Of a stretch of DNA of 64,000 bases, positions 18,501 through 26,395 are shown one piece after another. Under the pieces are notes generated by a model that saw only the letters and a list, made by a program, of their open reading frames with translations, did no database searches and had not been told where the DNA came from. Origin of the DNA: Bacillus oleivorans (GTDB lineage: Bacteria > Bacillota > Bacilli > Bacillales > JC228). Made by a program: the position numbers and the translations under genes. Every line of letters starts with the position of its first letter. Positions within the stretch are counted from its first letter, which is position 1. The DNA is taken from NCBI RefSeq assembly GCF_900207585.1, contig NZ_OAOP01000002.1:496001-560000 (forward strand), given 5' to 3'.

Positions 18501-19845
18501 TCCATTGACACCATTTATCGGCTATCCTGGAGAAATTGGCTATGATGATGGAACAGCAGAAAATGCAAGAGCGTTTTATGATGCCGGTAATGGCTGGGCA
18601 GTAAAAATGACCCTTGAAAATGGCCAGACTCAAGCGATCTTAAATGGCGCCTTGTTCCGATTCTGGGATACAACCTGGCCGAATCCAGGAGGAACTGATT
18701 TCGCAGTTGAAGTCTATGATGCATCTGGTACGGATGGTGCTCCAGGACAAAAATTGGCTGGACCTTTTAGTGCGACAGCTTTACGAACTGGAGAATGGAC
18801 ACAAGTTGATTTAAGTGAACACGGAATTCAGGTTCCAAGTGAATTCTATGTGGTTTACATTCAAACTGATCCGAACCCTAATTCTCCTGGATTAGGAACT
18901 GATGAAAACGGAGAAAATGCAGGAAGAAGCTGGCAATTAGTGAGTGGAGCTTGGAGTCCATCACCAGCAGATGAAGGCAACTACATGATTAGGGCATTAG
19001 TGGATTACGAAGTGACAGCACCAGTGATCACATCGCCATCAGCGAACAGCTTCACGAATCAGCAAGAGATCGTAGTTGAAGGAAGAACTGCAGCCAACTA
19101 TGAAATCCACCTTTATAACAACGACGAAGAAGTGGCAGTAATTCAATCCAATGAACAAGGTGTATTCTCTGCCAATGTTACTCTGACAGAAGGTGCCAAT
19201 AGCCTCACAGCTAAAGCAGCAAGTAATAATGGAATGACTGATGCTTCAGAGCCAGTCCTTGTTACTTATGATGCGACACTCCCTGCATTATCGATTGATT
19301 CACCAGAGAATGAATTAAAAACAAATAGTGAAGTCATTACTGTCAGCGGTTTAGTCGAGGATGTCAACTTATCTTCTGTGACCGTAAATGGTCAAAAGGC
19401 AACCGTAACAGATGGAAGCTACCAGCACCGCATCATTCTAACTGAAGGGGAAAATGTGATTGAGGTAGTTGCATCCGATCTGGCTGGTAATACAACTACT
19501 AACTCAGTGATAGTCGATGCTAAGTTTGGAATTGCTGAGATTCAAAACCTGTTGCCTGCAGAAGACAAAGAGCTAAAATCCGGGGAAACTGTTCAAATTG
19601 AATTTGACAGTGAGCCAGGCTTAGACGCAACATTCGTCATCCACATGCCATTAACCAATGTTACAAACACGACCGAACTGCCAATGACAGAAGTTTCAGA
19701 AGGACACTATGTTGGCTATTATACAGCTACCAAGAATGTAAAAGCAGAGGGTGCATTAATTGAAGTAATCGTCCGCGATGATTATGGCAACGAAGCACGT
19801 AAAGCAGCAACAGGCAAGCTGTATATAAATGCCAAGAAGAAATAG
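15523..19845 (+). CDS. bpr: Bacillopeptidase F, secreted S8 serine protease
   Basis: The 1440-aa precursor closely follows B. subtilis Bpr (about 1430 aa). Signal peptide 1-31 (ends ISFA-A); Inhibitor_I9-like propeptide to about 180; subtilase domain with Asp223, His270 and Ser448 (NGTSMAGPH). The C-terminal half has an immune-inhibitor-A-like/MAM-type beta region (GYEQDFEATPAGW), two carboxypeptidase-regulatory-like repeats (GTVSGTVINEQTGNPV) and Bacillus Ig-like repeats (about 1165-1345). It degrades extracellular protein and fibrin-like substrates. TTG 15523 follows AAAGGG. Monocistronic. Confidence 0.96.
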   Translation: MKKAKPKKWYRQLILFTMILTLMMPTPISFAASEHSTSVRDNQTNTIANKVNSKVIDTFEDQEYVTYLVKMKEQADPQTAAAEAVQKAKAKNATAASEKLMKRSAVVSTLRGKAIETQAHLKEVLEAEMKNGSVKDYQSFYIVNGLAVTSTKEVMEKIASFAEVEKILPNETRQLYTPTVTEQDQVTAGAETQSIEWNINQIGAPAVWNMGIDGTGVVVASIDTGVQWDHPALIEKYRGYDPANPAQPNHEFNWFDVTAGQTVPYDDQGHGTHVTGTMVGSEADGSNQIGVAPGAKWIAVKAFTAAGGTDVDLLEAGEWILAPKDAAGNPHPEMAPDVVNNSWGGGPGLDEWYRPMVQAWRAAEIFPEFSAGNTTIFNPGGPGSVANPANYPESFATGATDSQNRLASFSLEGPSPYDEIKPEVSAPGVNIRSSVPGGAYEGGWNGTSMAGPHVSAVVALLKQVDASLTVDEIEEILLNTAIPLTNSEYPESPNNGFGYGLVSAFDAVSSVVSGLGKVKGNVTEDGDDVTAPVLEHQSPAEVFAGMDVPLQAQVQDDISVTSVVLRYLKEDGTWADLDASRISGDYKAGTYEVTIPGEVVAEPTLQYEIVATDFGGNQAITGILEVPVLPGITVGYEQDFEATPAGWTSYGTNNTWEWGVPASGPGSAFSGEKVYATNLEGNYDNRANMNLVMPPVDMPAEGNAYLQFKQWYNLERNYDYGHVFVSTDMENWVQKLRINNVSNGWIDGQVDLSEYAGQRIYVAFNVTTDGSVLREGWYIDDVKLTNTPLTTSTDQANVDNGNQKGELGITEPSDSEKTYVDPNKIVPAKKEETAPLTDKTATVAPASLPMSATVTVVETGRATQTNPQDGSYELTHASGSYTLVAEAYGYRSVTQTVDIPRDGEVTANFTLEELPEGTVSGTVINEQTGNPVEGATVYLIEDAAVAPVTTDENGNFSLVAYEGTYTVKVSAPSYYSEEIPVTVAGDEEVTLDVPLTPFIGYPGEIGYDDGTAENARAFYDAGNGWAVKMTLENGQTQAILNGALFRFWDTTWPNPGGTDFAVEVYDASGTDGAPGQKLAGPFSATALRTGEWTQVDLSEHGIQVPSEFYVVYIQTDPNPNSPGLGTDENGENAGRSWQLVSGAWSPSPADEGNYMIRALVDYEVTAPVITSPSANSFTNQQEIVVEGRTAANYEIHLYNNDEEVAVIQSNEQGVFSANVTLTEGANSLTAKAASNNGMTDASEPVLVTYDATLPALSIDSPENELKTNSEVITVSGLVEDVNLSSVTVNGQKATVTDGSYQHRIILTEGENVIEVVASDLAGNTTTNSVIVDAKFGIAEIQNLLPAEDKELKSGETVQIEFDSEPGLDATFVIHMPLTNVTNTTELPMTEVSEGHYVGYYTATKNVKAEGALIEVIVRDDYGNEARKAATGKLYINAKKK

Positions 19846-19863
19846 AAATAAAGATTGAATTGA

Positions 19864-19893
19864 AGCCATCGCTTTAAGGAGCGATGGCTTTTT
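19864..19893 (+). terminator. bpr terminator
   Basis: Perfect 10-bp stem AGCCATCGCT/AGCGATGGCT, loop of 6, then T-rich. Confidence 0.9.
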
Positions 19894-20044
19894 AACGAAA
19901 GTTGTAAATATCTACTCATTTAATCTATCGGTGAACTTCCGTTTACTGCGCTTCGGTCAATCAAACGAATGAATCTTTCCAATATTCCATTTGGGTTTGG
20001 TCCATATTAAGAAGGTAAGATTCTGCAAAAGTGAGGGAATGACG

Positions 20045-20191
20045 ATGGTTCAAAAAAACATGAAACAATATAAAGTCGTGAGAGGTCCGTATAAAGACAA
20101 GGCACAAGGTTTGAAATTCGGGTATGAATATACGTCTGGAAACAAGGTAACTTCAGGAAAGAAAAATACACAAGTCGAAGATTCAGAATAG
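20045..20191 (+). CDS. Small hypothetical protein, 48 aa
   Basis: A basic, tyrosine-rich soluble peptide (MVQKNMKQYKVVRGPYKDKA...). The ATG at 20045 has GTGAGG eight bases upstream; the ATG at 20039 lies too close to it. No family recognised and no membrane segment. Its composition (Lys, Gly, Tyr, Ser; no Cys) resembles small spore or stress proteins, but nothing proves that. Confidence 0.55.
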   Translation: MVQKNMKQYKVVRGPYKDKAQGLKFGYEYTSGNKVTSGKKNTQVEDSE

Positions 20192-20233
20192 GCAGGGTTG
20201 TGAGTATCTCCTAGGAACAAAGCTTAAAAATAA

Positions 20234-20259
20234 AGCCATCCTCATAACTATGGATGGCT
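20234..20259 (-). terminator. Terminator, mainly minus strand
   Basis: AGCCATCC/GGATGGCT stem; the minus-strand tail is TTTATTTTT. It separates the 48-aa gene from the convergent 125-aa gene. Confidence 0.7.
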
Positions 20260-20637
20260 CTATTGTTTATATTCAGCTTGATAGGTGTTTTTTCCTGCAT
20301 GGACAGATAGTAAAGTATCAGCATAACCGACCAGGCGATTGACAAGTTCATCTGATACCGCATAGACAAGGTGATGGAGAGATTCCTCATGTAATAAGGG
20401 ATCGTCATATATAATGGTGGTGTTAATAAATATATCACGATTACCATAAAGATCGTAATGGATGATAACCTTTCCAGCTGCTCCTCCCGTTTGCGGGTCC
20501 TTGAAGGTAGGGAGAAATACATACCATTCTTCTGCGGTAGCGGAACGGAAATTTTTCGTAAAGGTCATGCCGCAGATTTCTTTTTCAATTTTTGTTTTAG
20601 TGGAATTCGGTGTTACATCTATGATTGGTGTATTCAT
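20260..20637 (-). CDS. Hypothetical cytosolic protein, 125 aa
   Basis: No family recognised. The sequence has an alternating beta-strand pattern in the middle (GKVIIHYDLYGNRDIFINTTIIYDD) and a helical C-terminus (SLHHLVYAVSDELVNRLVG). No signal peptide, no membrane helix. ATG 20637 follows GAGG by about eight bases. It lies 25 bases after the DUF1292 gene on the same strand, so the two are probably one operon. Confidence 0.65.
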   Translation of the reverse strand: MNTPIIDVTPNSTKTKIEKEICGMTFTKNFRSATAEEWYVFLPTFKDPQTGGAAGKVIIHYDLYGNRDIFINTTIIYDDPLLHEESLHHLVYAVSDELVNRLVGYADTLLSVHAGKNTYQAEYKQ

Positions 20638-20662
20638 CTAATAACCTCAAATAAAACCAAAT

Positions 20663-20920
20663 CTATTCTGCAGGTGCAGCTTCAACTGCAATTTGATATG
20701 CGTCGAGAATTGACTCTTTTATTGCTGGATCTGTTATTCCCACGATATACTGCTCTTCTCCTTCATCTTCTACGCGGAATAGCAGGGTTTCGTCATTTTT
20801 CCCTCTCAGTAAGGCGTATAGTTCATCTTCCATATCGAATAAAGCTTCAACCGCATACTCTTTTTCAGTTCCATTCTCATCTTCAATGATTACAACATCT
20901 CTTGCATCATCATATTTCAT
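20663..20920 (-). CDS. DUF1292 family protein (YrzB-like)
   Basis: An 85-aa acidic protein with the DUF1292 pattern: VVIIEDENGTEKEYAVEALFDMEDELYALL followed by FRVEDEGEEQYIVGITDP. The family is common in Firmicutes; its role is unknown. ATG 20920 has AGGAGGGA 7-8 bases upstream. First gene of a likely two-gene operon with the 125-aa gene; divergent from the ribA unit. Confidence 0.85.
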   Translation of the reverse strand: MKYDDARDVVIIEDENGTEKEYAVEALFDMEDELYALLRGKNDETLLFRVEDEGEEQYIVGITDPAIKESILDAYQIAVEAAPAE

Positions 20921-21035
20921 TATACATATCCCTCCTTAAAATCTGTTATACTTTCCCCTAAACGGCCGTTCATTATTGGTGGTAGATAATAGGGAAAGGC
21001 AGTCCTGTATACGGAAAACAAAAAGGAGCAAACTA

Positions 21036-21161
21036 TTGCAAAGCATAAAAGATGAAAAATGGAAAAACTTCACTTATAATAAAAAAATGTGTCTGAAATT
21101 TTTTATAAATATTGGGGGACTTAAATATGGCACAAACATTAATCGAACTAAAGGTACGTGA
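21036..21161 (+). CDS. Possible leader ORF overlapping ribA (41 aa)
   Basis: A TTG-initiated frame with AAAGGAG seven bases upstream encodes MQSIKDEKWKNFTYNKKMCL... and ends 35 bases inside ribA in another frame. The SD and spacing are good, but the peptide is lysine-rich and its composition is that of AT-rich noncoding sequence. It could be a translated leader that couples or attenuates ribA translation, or chance. Confidence 0.28.
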   Translation: MQSIKDEKWKNFTYNKKMCLKFFINIGGLKYGTNINRTKGT

Positions 21162-21882
21162 AATTCTAGAAGATAAAATTCAATACATTAAATCGGATAA
21201 AGGGGCTATTTATTTAGTAGGTCCAATAAAATTACCCGTCAATTTGTATGGAGAAACTGTAATTTTTAAATGGTACTGCTGGCTGAATTGTGAGGAGGTA
21301 ACAGAAGATATCACTCGGATTATTGAGAAACTTTCAGCCAAAAACCTCGCTGAATTTCAGCAATCGAGTGTGTTAGTGTATGGAGACTTCGAATTTGGAG
21401 AAGAAGCGCTGATCCGATTCCATTCCATCTGTCATACAGGGGATATTTTCGGGAGTAAAAGATGCGACTGCGGATTTCAGTTAAAACAGTCCATGAAAAT
21501 GATTGTGGATCATGGAACAGGTGCTTTGTTTTATTTAGCCAATCATGAAGGCAGAGGGATCGGATTATTTAGTAAAGCGATGGCCTATCTTTTGCAAGAA
21601 AATGGTTTCGATACGGTAGAAGCAAATCTTCACCTTGGTTTTGTGGATGATTCGAGGAATTATAGTGATGCCATTTCCGTGTTAAAAGCATTACGATCAA
21701 AACCAGTGACCCTTATTACCAATAACCCGAAAAAGCTAGAGGCATTACAAGAGGCGGGTATGCATGTTTCAGGCAGAACGGCTTTATGGGGCGATGTTTC
21801 CGAGTATAACGAAAAATACTTACAAACTAAAATAAACCGGTCTGGGCATTTGAAAGAAGAGGGAACTTGCTGTAATGACTAA
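21127..21882 (+). CDS. ribA: GTP cyclohydrolase II (monofunctional RibA)
   Basis: The 251-aa enzyme opens GTP to 2,5-diamino-6-ribosylamino-4(3H)-pyrimidinone phosphate, the first riboflavin step. Zinc ligands are visible in SICHTGDIFGSKRCDCG (C-x10-C-x-C), the loop HEGRGIGL, Tyr in KAMAYLLQ, DSR (catalytic Asp/Arg) and LITNNPKK. The usual Bacillus enzyme is fused to DHBP synthase (RibBA); that domain is absent, replaced by about 75 residues of unfamiliar N-terminus. ATG 21127 follows GGGGGA. It overlaps ribD by 8 bases. No FMN riboswitch is visible upstream. Confidence 0.9.
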   Translation: MAQTLIELKVREILEDKIQYIKSDKGAIYLVGPIKLPVNLYGETVIFKWYCWLNCEEVTEDITRIIEKLSAKNLAEFQQSSVLVYGDFEFGEEALIRFHSICHTGDIFGSKRCDCGFQLKQSMKMIVDHGTGALFYLANHEGRGIGLFSKAMAYLLQENGFDTVEANLHLGFVDDSRNYSDAISVLKALRSKPVTLITNNPKKLEALQEAGMHVSGRTALWGDVSEYNEKYLQTKINRSGHLKEEGTCCND

Positions 21883-22963
21883 TCATGAATTTTACATGCG
21901 GTTGGCATTGGATAATGCGCTAGCAATGAAAGGACAAACAGACCCTAATCCGTTAGTGGGTGCTGTCATTGTAAACGAGAATCGGATTGTTGGGATAGGG
22001 GCCCATTTAAAAGCAGGGGAGCCTCATGCTGAGATCCATGCAATTCGAATGGCAGGGGAAAAGACAAAGGGTGCGACTATTTATGTGACACTAGAGCCTT
22101 GTTCCCATCAAGGCAGAACAGGGCCATGTGCGGTTTCGATTGTAGAAGCAGGTATTAAAAAAGTAGTGATTGCCACATTAGATCCGAATCCTGTCGTATC
22201 AGGCAATGGAGTAAATATATTAAAAGACGCTGGGATTGAAGTCATTATTGGTGTTTGTGAAGAAGAATCAAAGCGAATGAATGAAGTTTTTAATAAGTTT
22301 ATTGTGGAGAAAAAGCCATTTGTAACATTAAAAGCGGGAAGTACTTTAGACGGTAAAATTGCGAGCCACACCGGAAGCAGTAAGTGGATTACGTCAGAAG
22401 CAGCCCGTTATGATGTTCATCAGCTTCGCAGTCAAAATATGGGTATTTTGGTTGGAATTAATACAGTTATAGAAGACAATCCTGAATTGACTGCGAGAAT
22501 CCCAAATGGACGAAATCCAATTCGCCTTGTTTTGGATTCTTCCTTAAGAATTCCCTTAGATACCAAGGTTATACAAGATAACCAAGCGGAAACTTGGATA
22601 TTTACGACTGAACAGCATGACAAAGAAAAAAGAAAACAACTGGAGGAAAAAGGAATCCAGGTTTACGTTACTTCTGATACGAATCGAGCAGATCCAAATA
22701 AAGTGCTACATATTTTAGGAGAAAAATTGGTATCTTCCGTTTTAATTGAAGGCGGAGGCTCCATACATGCTGCTTTTTTGGAACATCACTTAATAGATAA
22801 AGTGGTGATCTATATGGCTCCAAAATTAATAGGAGGAAAACTGGCTCCAACCTTTTTAGAAGGCCAAGGAATACAGGAGATGAGTGATGCAATCGAACTT
22901 TCAGATGTAACCGTCGAAAAGATAGGAAAAGACTTTAAATGGATAGGTTACCCGATCTATTAG
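21875..22963 (+). CDS. ribD: Riboflavin-type pyrimidine deaminase/reductase RibD
   Basis: A 362-aa bifunctional enzyme. The N-terminal cytidine-deaminase-like domain has the zinc site HAE (HAEIHA) and PCSHQGRTGPC. The C-terminal DHFR-like reductase domain starts about residue 145 (VTLKAGSTLDGKIA) and includes NPELTARIPNGRNPIRLV and LIEGGGSIHAAFL. It converts the RibA product to the ribitylamino-pyrimidine phosphate. Translationally coupled to ribA by overlap. ribE, ribH and ribB are not next to it. Confidence 0.93.
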   Translation: MTNHEFYMRLALDNALAMKGQTDPNPLVGAVIVNENRIVGIGAHLKAGEPHAEIHAIRMAGEKTKGATIYVTLEPCSHQGRTGPCAVSIVEAGIKKVVIATLDPNPVVSGNGVNILKDAGIEVIIGVCEEESKRMNEVFNKFIVEKKPFVTLKAGSTLDGKIASHTGSSKWITSEAARYDVHQLRSQNMGILVGINTVIEDNPELTARIPNGRNPIRLVLDSSLRIPLDTKVIQDNQAETWIFTTEQHDKEKRKQLEEKGIQVYVTSDTNRADPNKVLHILGEKLVSSVLIEGGGSIHAAFLEHHLIDKVVIYMAPKLIGGKLAPTFLEGQGIQEMSDAIELSDVTVEKIGKDFKWIGYPIY

Positions 22964-22990
22964 GGTTAATCTAAAAATATAGACCTGCAC

Positions 22991-23033
22991 CCATTCACAT
23001 GATTATCGTAAAATATTATATTCCTGTGAATGG
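22991..23033 (+). promoter_or_regulatory. Sigma-A promoter bounded by a 9-bp inverted repeat
   Basis: TTCACA (22994-22999), 17 bp, TATATT (23017-23022). CCATTCACA (22991-22999) is repeated inverted as TGTGAATGG (23025-23033). One arm covers the -35 box and the other the start site and part of the ribosome site, a layout fitting a looping repressor or an RNA hairpin that hides the GGAGG. Confidence 0.5.
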
Positions 23034-23043
23034 AGGTCACGTG

Positions 23044-23478
23044 ATGTATACCGATTCTTATCTATACTATTACCGGCCAACAGATAGATTGGTCAGTGAT
23101 GTAGAACGAGCAATAAATGGGGAATATAGTGCAATTCAATGTTATAAAAATATAGCTGAAATGGCAGATACAAAAGAGGCAAAAAATCAGATCAAAGAAA
23201 TTCGAAAAGATGAAAGAAAGCATTTCCAGCAATTTTCCCAAATATATTTAACTTTGACCGGCAGACAGCCTCAGCCAAAAGTAAGTGAAAAGTGTCCTAA
23301 TACGTATCGGGAAGCACTTGAATTTGCAATGAAAGATGAACAGGAAACAGTTGACTTCTACTTAGATATTGCAGATCAGACCAATAACCAGCAAATCAAA
23401 GATATCTTTCGCAGAGCAGCTGCAGATGAGCAAAACCATGCAGTATGGTTTTTATATTATTTATCCATGACTAGATAA
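23044..23478 (+). CDS. Ferritin-like / rubrerythrin-type four-helix protein
   Basis: A 144-aa helical protein with paired carboxylate-histidine motifs of ferritin-like diiron proteins: E in INGEYSAIQ, DERKH, then DEQETVDFY and ADEQNHAVW. Two E-x6-Y and two ExxH-type sites are symmetric, as expected of a duplicated two-helix unit. ATG 23044 has GGAGG seven bases upstream. The N-terminus (YTDSYLYYYRP) is tyrosine-rich. Possible iron/manganese oxidase or peroxidase; also possible spore-associated protein. Neighbour DUF3231 protein is also a helical bundle. Confidence 0.75.
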   Translation: MYTDSYLYYYRPTDRLVSDVERAINGEYSAIQCYKNIAEMADTKEAKNQIKEIRKDERKHFQQFSQIYLTLTGRQPQPKVSEKCPNTYREALEFAMKDEQETVDFYLDIADQTNNQQIKDIFRRAAADEQNHAVWFLYYLSMTR

Positions 23479-23631
23479 AGGAAGAGTGGCATATAGATGT
23501 CACTTTTTTTGTTCTAGTCATTTGGACGATTTCTCTTATAAAAATATTGAAATTTCGCCAACTTTCTCAAGTTGTATAATATACTATCCAAATGCTGAAA
23601 CTATAAAAAAAGCTAAAGGTGGTTCAAGCAG

Positions 23632-24648
23632 ATGGAAATGGACAAGTCTTTAACTACACATGAAGAATTAACATCCGCTGAGATCGGTAAGCTTTGGGCC
23701 ACATATATGGGAAATAGCATGGCCACACGAATTCTTCAGTTTTACTTACAGCATGTAGAGGATCCTGACATTCAACATGTACTTGAGTATGCTATAGAAA
23801 TAAGCGAAGACTTTTTAAAAAAAATCACATATATTTATGAAAAGAAGAATCATCCGCTGCCATTTGGATTTACGAAGGATGATGTTAACATGCAGGCACC
23901 AAGACTATTTCTCGATGAATTCTATCTTCATTATTTGAAATATATGGCAAAAGCGGGAATAAGTCTGTATGCAACCGCCGTGCCATTAATGACAAGAGAA
24001 GATACAAGAGAACTTTTTACATACTGTATAACAAAGACAGTTGATCTGATGAATCGTGTTAATAAAGTTTTACAAGCAAAAGGATTTATCCAAACTCCAC
24101 CGATAATTCCGATTCCTAAACGTGTTGATTTCGTTAAAAAACAGCAATATTTACATGGATTTTTTGGACATGTTAGACCGCCGCATGCGCTAGAAGCCAC
24201 GCATCTTCACGATAATATTGAAAATAATGTAACTTCAAAGACGCTGCTGATCGGATTTACTCAAGTTTCGAAAGATGAAAAAGTGAGAGATATACTAGTT
24301 CGGGGAAAGGAACTTACCGAAAAACATATAAGTCGATTTTCCGAGCTCTTGAATAGGAGTCATCTGCCATCGGCTCCTCATCTCGATCATTTAGTCACAG
24401 CATCAAACGAGGCGCCATTTTCAGATAAAATAATGTTATTTCATAAAATTGATATGTTTTCCATGAAAATTAGAGGATACGGCAATGCAATTTCACTTAA
24501 CGGAAGACGTGATATAGGCGCCTCGGCAGCTAGATTACTTCTGGAAGTCTCACTATATGTAGAGGATCTGGGAAATCTCATGATTGAAAAAGGCTGGCTG
24601 GAACAAATGCCAGAAGCACCAGACCGGGATGCTTTAGCATTTGAATAA
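23632..24648 (+). CDS. DUF3231 family protein
   Basis: The 338-aa protein consists of two similar helical halves (about 10-165 and 185-330), the normal build of DUF3231, which belongs to the ferritin-like structural group. Each half begins with a TSAEIGKLW / ENNVTSKTLLIGF-like segment and carries long amphipathic helices. Common in Bacillales, often in several copies; function unknown. ATG 23632 follows AAAGGTGG by nine bases. Own terminator behind it. Confidence 0.85.
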   Translation: MEMDKSLTTHEELTSAEIGKLWATYMGNSMATRILQFYLQHVEDPDIQHVLEYAIEISEDFLKKITYIYEKKNHPLPFGFTKDDVNMQAPRLFLDEFYLHYLKYMAKAGISLYATAVPLMTREDTRELFTYCITKTVDLMNRVNKVLQAKGFIQTPPIIPIPKRVDFVKKQQYLHGFFGHVRPPHALEATHLHDNIENNVTSKTLLIGFTQVSKDEKVRDILVRGKELTEKHISRFSELLNRSHLPSAPHLDHLVTASNEAPFSDKIMLFHKIDMFSMKIRGYGNAISLNGRRDIGASAARLLLEVSLYVEDLGNLMIEKGWLEQMPEAPDRDALAFE

Positions 24649-24689
24649 AACGAAAAGAGGCTGGATAAGTATCAGCCTCTTTTCGTTTT
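24647..24689. terminator. Strong bidirectional terminator
   Basis: A 17-bp perfect stem AAAACGAAAAGAGGCTG and its complement, 9-nt loop, T-rich on both strands. Confidence 0.9.
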
Positions 24690-24691
24690 AT

Positions 24692-24805
24692 TTAAGAAAA
24701 ATAAAATTCATTCAGATATTGGTCGATCTGTGTAAAGTAATCCTCTCCCCCTGCACCAAAGAGGACAATATGACAGTAAATACTTTTGATCAGTTTCTCT
24801 AAGAC
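24692..24805 (-). pseudogene. 3' remnant of a minus-strand gene
   Basis: Thirty-seven open codons (VLEKLIKSIYCHIVLFGAGG... ending NEFYFS) run directly into the shared terminator, as a gene end would. There is no start codon with an SD and an in-frame TAG sits just upstream. The peptide has a protein-like amphipathic pattern. I read it as the tail of a gene whose front has been lost; the family is not recognised. Confidence 0.35.
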
Positions 24806-25017
24806 CTATAGTTTTTATAGGTTTTTAATTTAGCTTATTAATTTGAAATGGACTCGTAAAATTACTGATTTAGAAGTATAATAGTATGTTGTGAGAGGAA
24901 TTGCTTAACATTCCATCACTTTTTTCTTGGCGTGTTATAATAGGTTTGGCAAAGCGATTTAATAGGGAATCCAATTCCTTTTTTGATGTAGATATAACTT
25001 GAAAGAGAGTGGTATAG

Positions 25018-25737
25018 ATGGGCCGTAAATGGAACAATATTAAAGAGAAAAAGGCTGCAAAAGATGCGAATATAAGCAGAATATATTCTAAGTTTGCGAT
25101 CGAAATCTATGTAGTTGCTAAACAGGGAGAGCCAGATCCAGAGGCCAATCAGGCTTTAAAATTTGTACTCGAACGTGCTAAGACATATAATGTGCCGAAA
25201 AATATCATTGATCGTGCGCTTGAAAAAGCAAAGGGCGCCGGTGACGATAACTATGACGAACTTCGTTATGAAGGTTTTGGACCAGCAGGGTCTATGATTA
25301 TCGTAGATGCCTTAACCAATAATGTGAATCGGACAGCTTCAGAAGTCCGTACTGCCTTTGGCAAGAACGGCGGAAATATGGGGGTCAGCGGCTCTGTAGC
25401 GTATATGTTTGACCGTACAGCCGTATTTGGCCTAGAAGGAAAATCTGCAGACGAGGTACTTGAAATACTTATGGAAGCAGATATCGATGTTCGCGATGTA
25501 TTAGAAGAAGACGAAACCGTTATTATTTATGCTGAACCTGATCAATTCCATGTCGTTCAAGAGACATTAAAAAATGTCGGAATCACAGAATTTACGGTGG
25601 CTGAAATATCTATGCTTCCGCAAAACGAAGTGACACTCCCGCAAGAGGCACAAGCTCAATTTGAGAAATTAATTGATGCACTGGAAGAGTTAGAAGATGT
25701 TCAGCGTGTTTACCATAATGTTGATTTAGGTGAATAA
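25018..25737 (+). CDS. yeeI: YebC/PmpR family protein (YeeI, YebC2 branch)
   Basis: The 239-aa protein begins [21 protein letters not shown] and contains [17 protein letters not shown] and GSVAYMF, matching B. subtilis YeeI almost throughout. Members of the YebC/TACO1 family act on ribosomes to ease translation of proline-rich stretches; older annotation calls them transcription regulators. ATG 25018 is preceded by GAAAGAGAG. It stands alone with its own terminator. Confidence 0.95.
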   Translation: MGRKWNNIKEKKAAKDANISRIYSKFAIEIYVVAKQGEPDPEANQALKFVLERAKTYNVPKNIIDRALEKAKGAGDDNYDELRYEGFGPAGSMIIVDALTNNVNRTASEVRTAFGKNGGNMGVSGSVAYMFDRTAVFGLEGKSADEVLEILMEADIDVRDVLEEDETVIIYAEPDQFHVVQETLKNVGITEFTVAEISMLPQNEVTLPQEAQAQFEKLIDALEELEDVQRVYHNVDLGE

Positions 25738-25746
25738 TGAATGACA

Positions 25747-25780
25747 CCCCCTTGTCTCGTTTGAGAAAGGGGGATTTTTA
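25747..25780 (+). terminator. yeeI terminator
   Basis: CCCCCTT/AAGGGGG stem with an inner TCTC/GAGA pairing, then ATTTTTA. Confidence 0.85.
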
Positions 25781-25864
25781 TATGAAAAATTTTAAATGTG
25801 CCTACTTGTGTGCCAGAATACCGTTCAAACAATTGATTTTTCCATTAAAGCATGTATATGTGGA

Positions 25865-26389
25865 TTATATGACCGAATGTTTTCGTTCCAACTCTAAAAG
25901 TTCGATCTTCATATCCCATCCGCCGCGGTAACCAGTAATGGTTCCATTTTTACCTATAACCCGGTGGCACGGGATTGATATGAGAATGGGGTTCGCTCCA
26001 ATTGCTGTACCCACTGCGCGAACAGAAGAAGGTTTTCCAATCGCATTTGCTATATCTGAATAAGACCGAGTTTGCCCATAAGGGATTTGGTTTAGGGATT
26101 TCCAAATTTCACGCTGAAAAGGTGTACCCTTATAATCAAGGGGAAGTGAAAAATCTTTTCGTTCTCCTTGAAGATATTCAATTAATTGGTTTCTATAAGG
26201 CAGTAATTTTTCATGATTTTCTATGAGAGGTGTTCCCCGGAAATGTTTTTCAACCCAAGCCGACAAATCTTGAAATGGCTGGTGCTGAAAACCTACAAAA
26301 ACGAGTCCCTTTCCCGAGGCGGCAATAGGAATATTCCAGTCTTTATGGTTTAGTAGAGTCCAATAGATGGGAGAAGTGTTTTTAGCCAA
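25865..26389 (-). CDS. adaB: Methylated-DNA--protein-cysteine methyltransferase
   Basis: The 174-aa protein takes the methyl group from O6-methylguanine onto its cysteine in a suicidal reaction. The active motif IPCHRVIG and the preceding Arg-rich helix (SSVRAVGTAIGANP) are intact. TTG 26389 has an almost perfect SD (AAAGGAGTGATC) inside the end of adaA, which lies 6 bases upstream. It is the second gene of an adaptive-response operon as in B. subtilis adaA-adaB. Confidence 0.94.
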   Translation of the reverse strand: MAKNTSPIYWTLLNHKDWNIPIAASGKGLVFVGFQHQPFQDLSAWVEKHFRGTPLIENHEKLLPYRNQLIEYLQGERKDFSLPLDYKGTPFQREIWKSLNQIPYGQTRSYSDIANAIGKPSSVRAVGTAIGANPILISIPCHRVIGKNGTITGYRGGWDMKIELLELERKHSVI

Positions 26390-26395
26390 TACGGA

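Noticed and set aside
20458-20889. 143-codon plus-strand frame opposite the DUF1292 and 125-aa genes
   Set aside because: It spans two genes on the other strand and their SD; cysteine/arginine-rich shadow composition.
20940-21120. FMN riboswitch before ribA
   Set aside because: None of the conserved RFN words (such as AGGGGCAGGGTGAAATTCCC-like core) is present in the upstream 180 bases.
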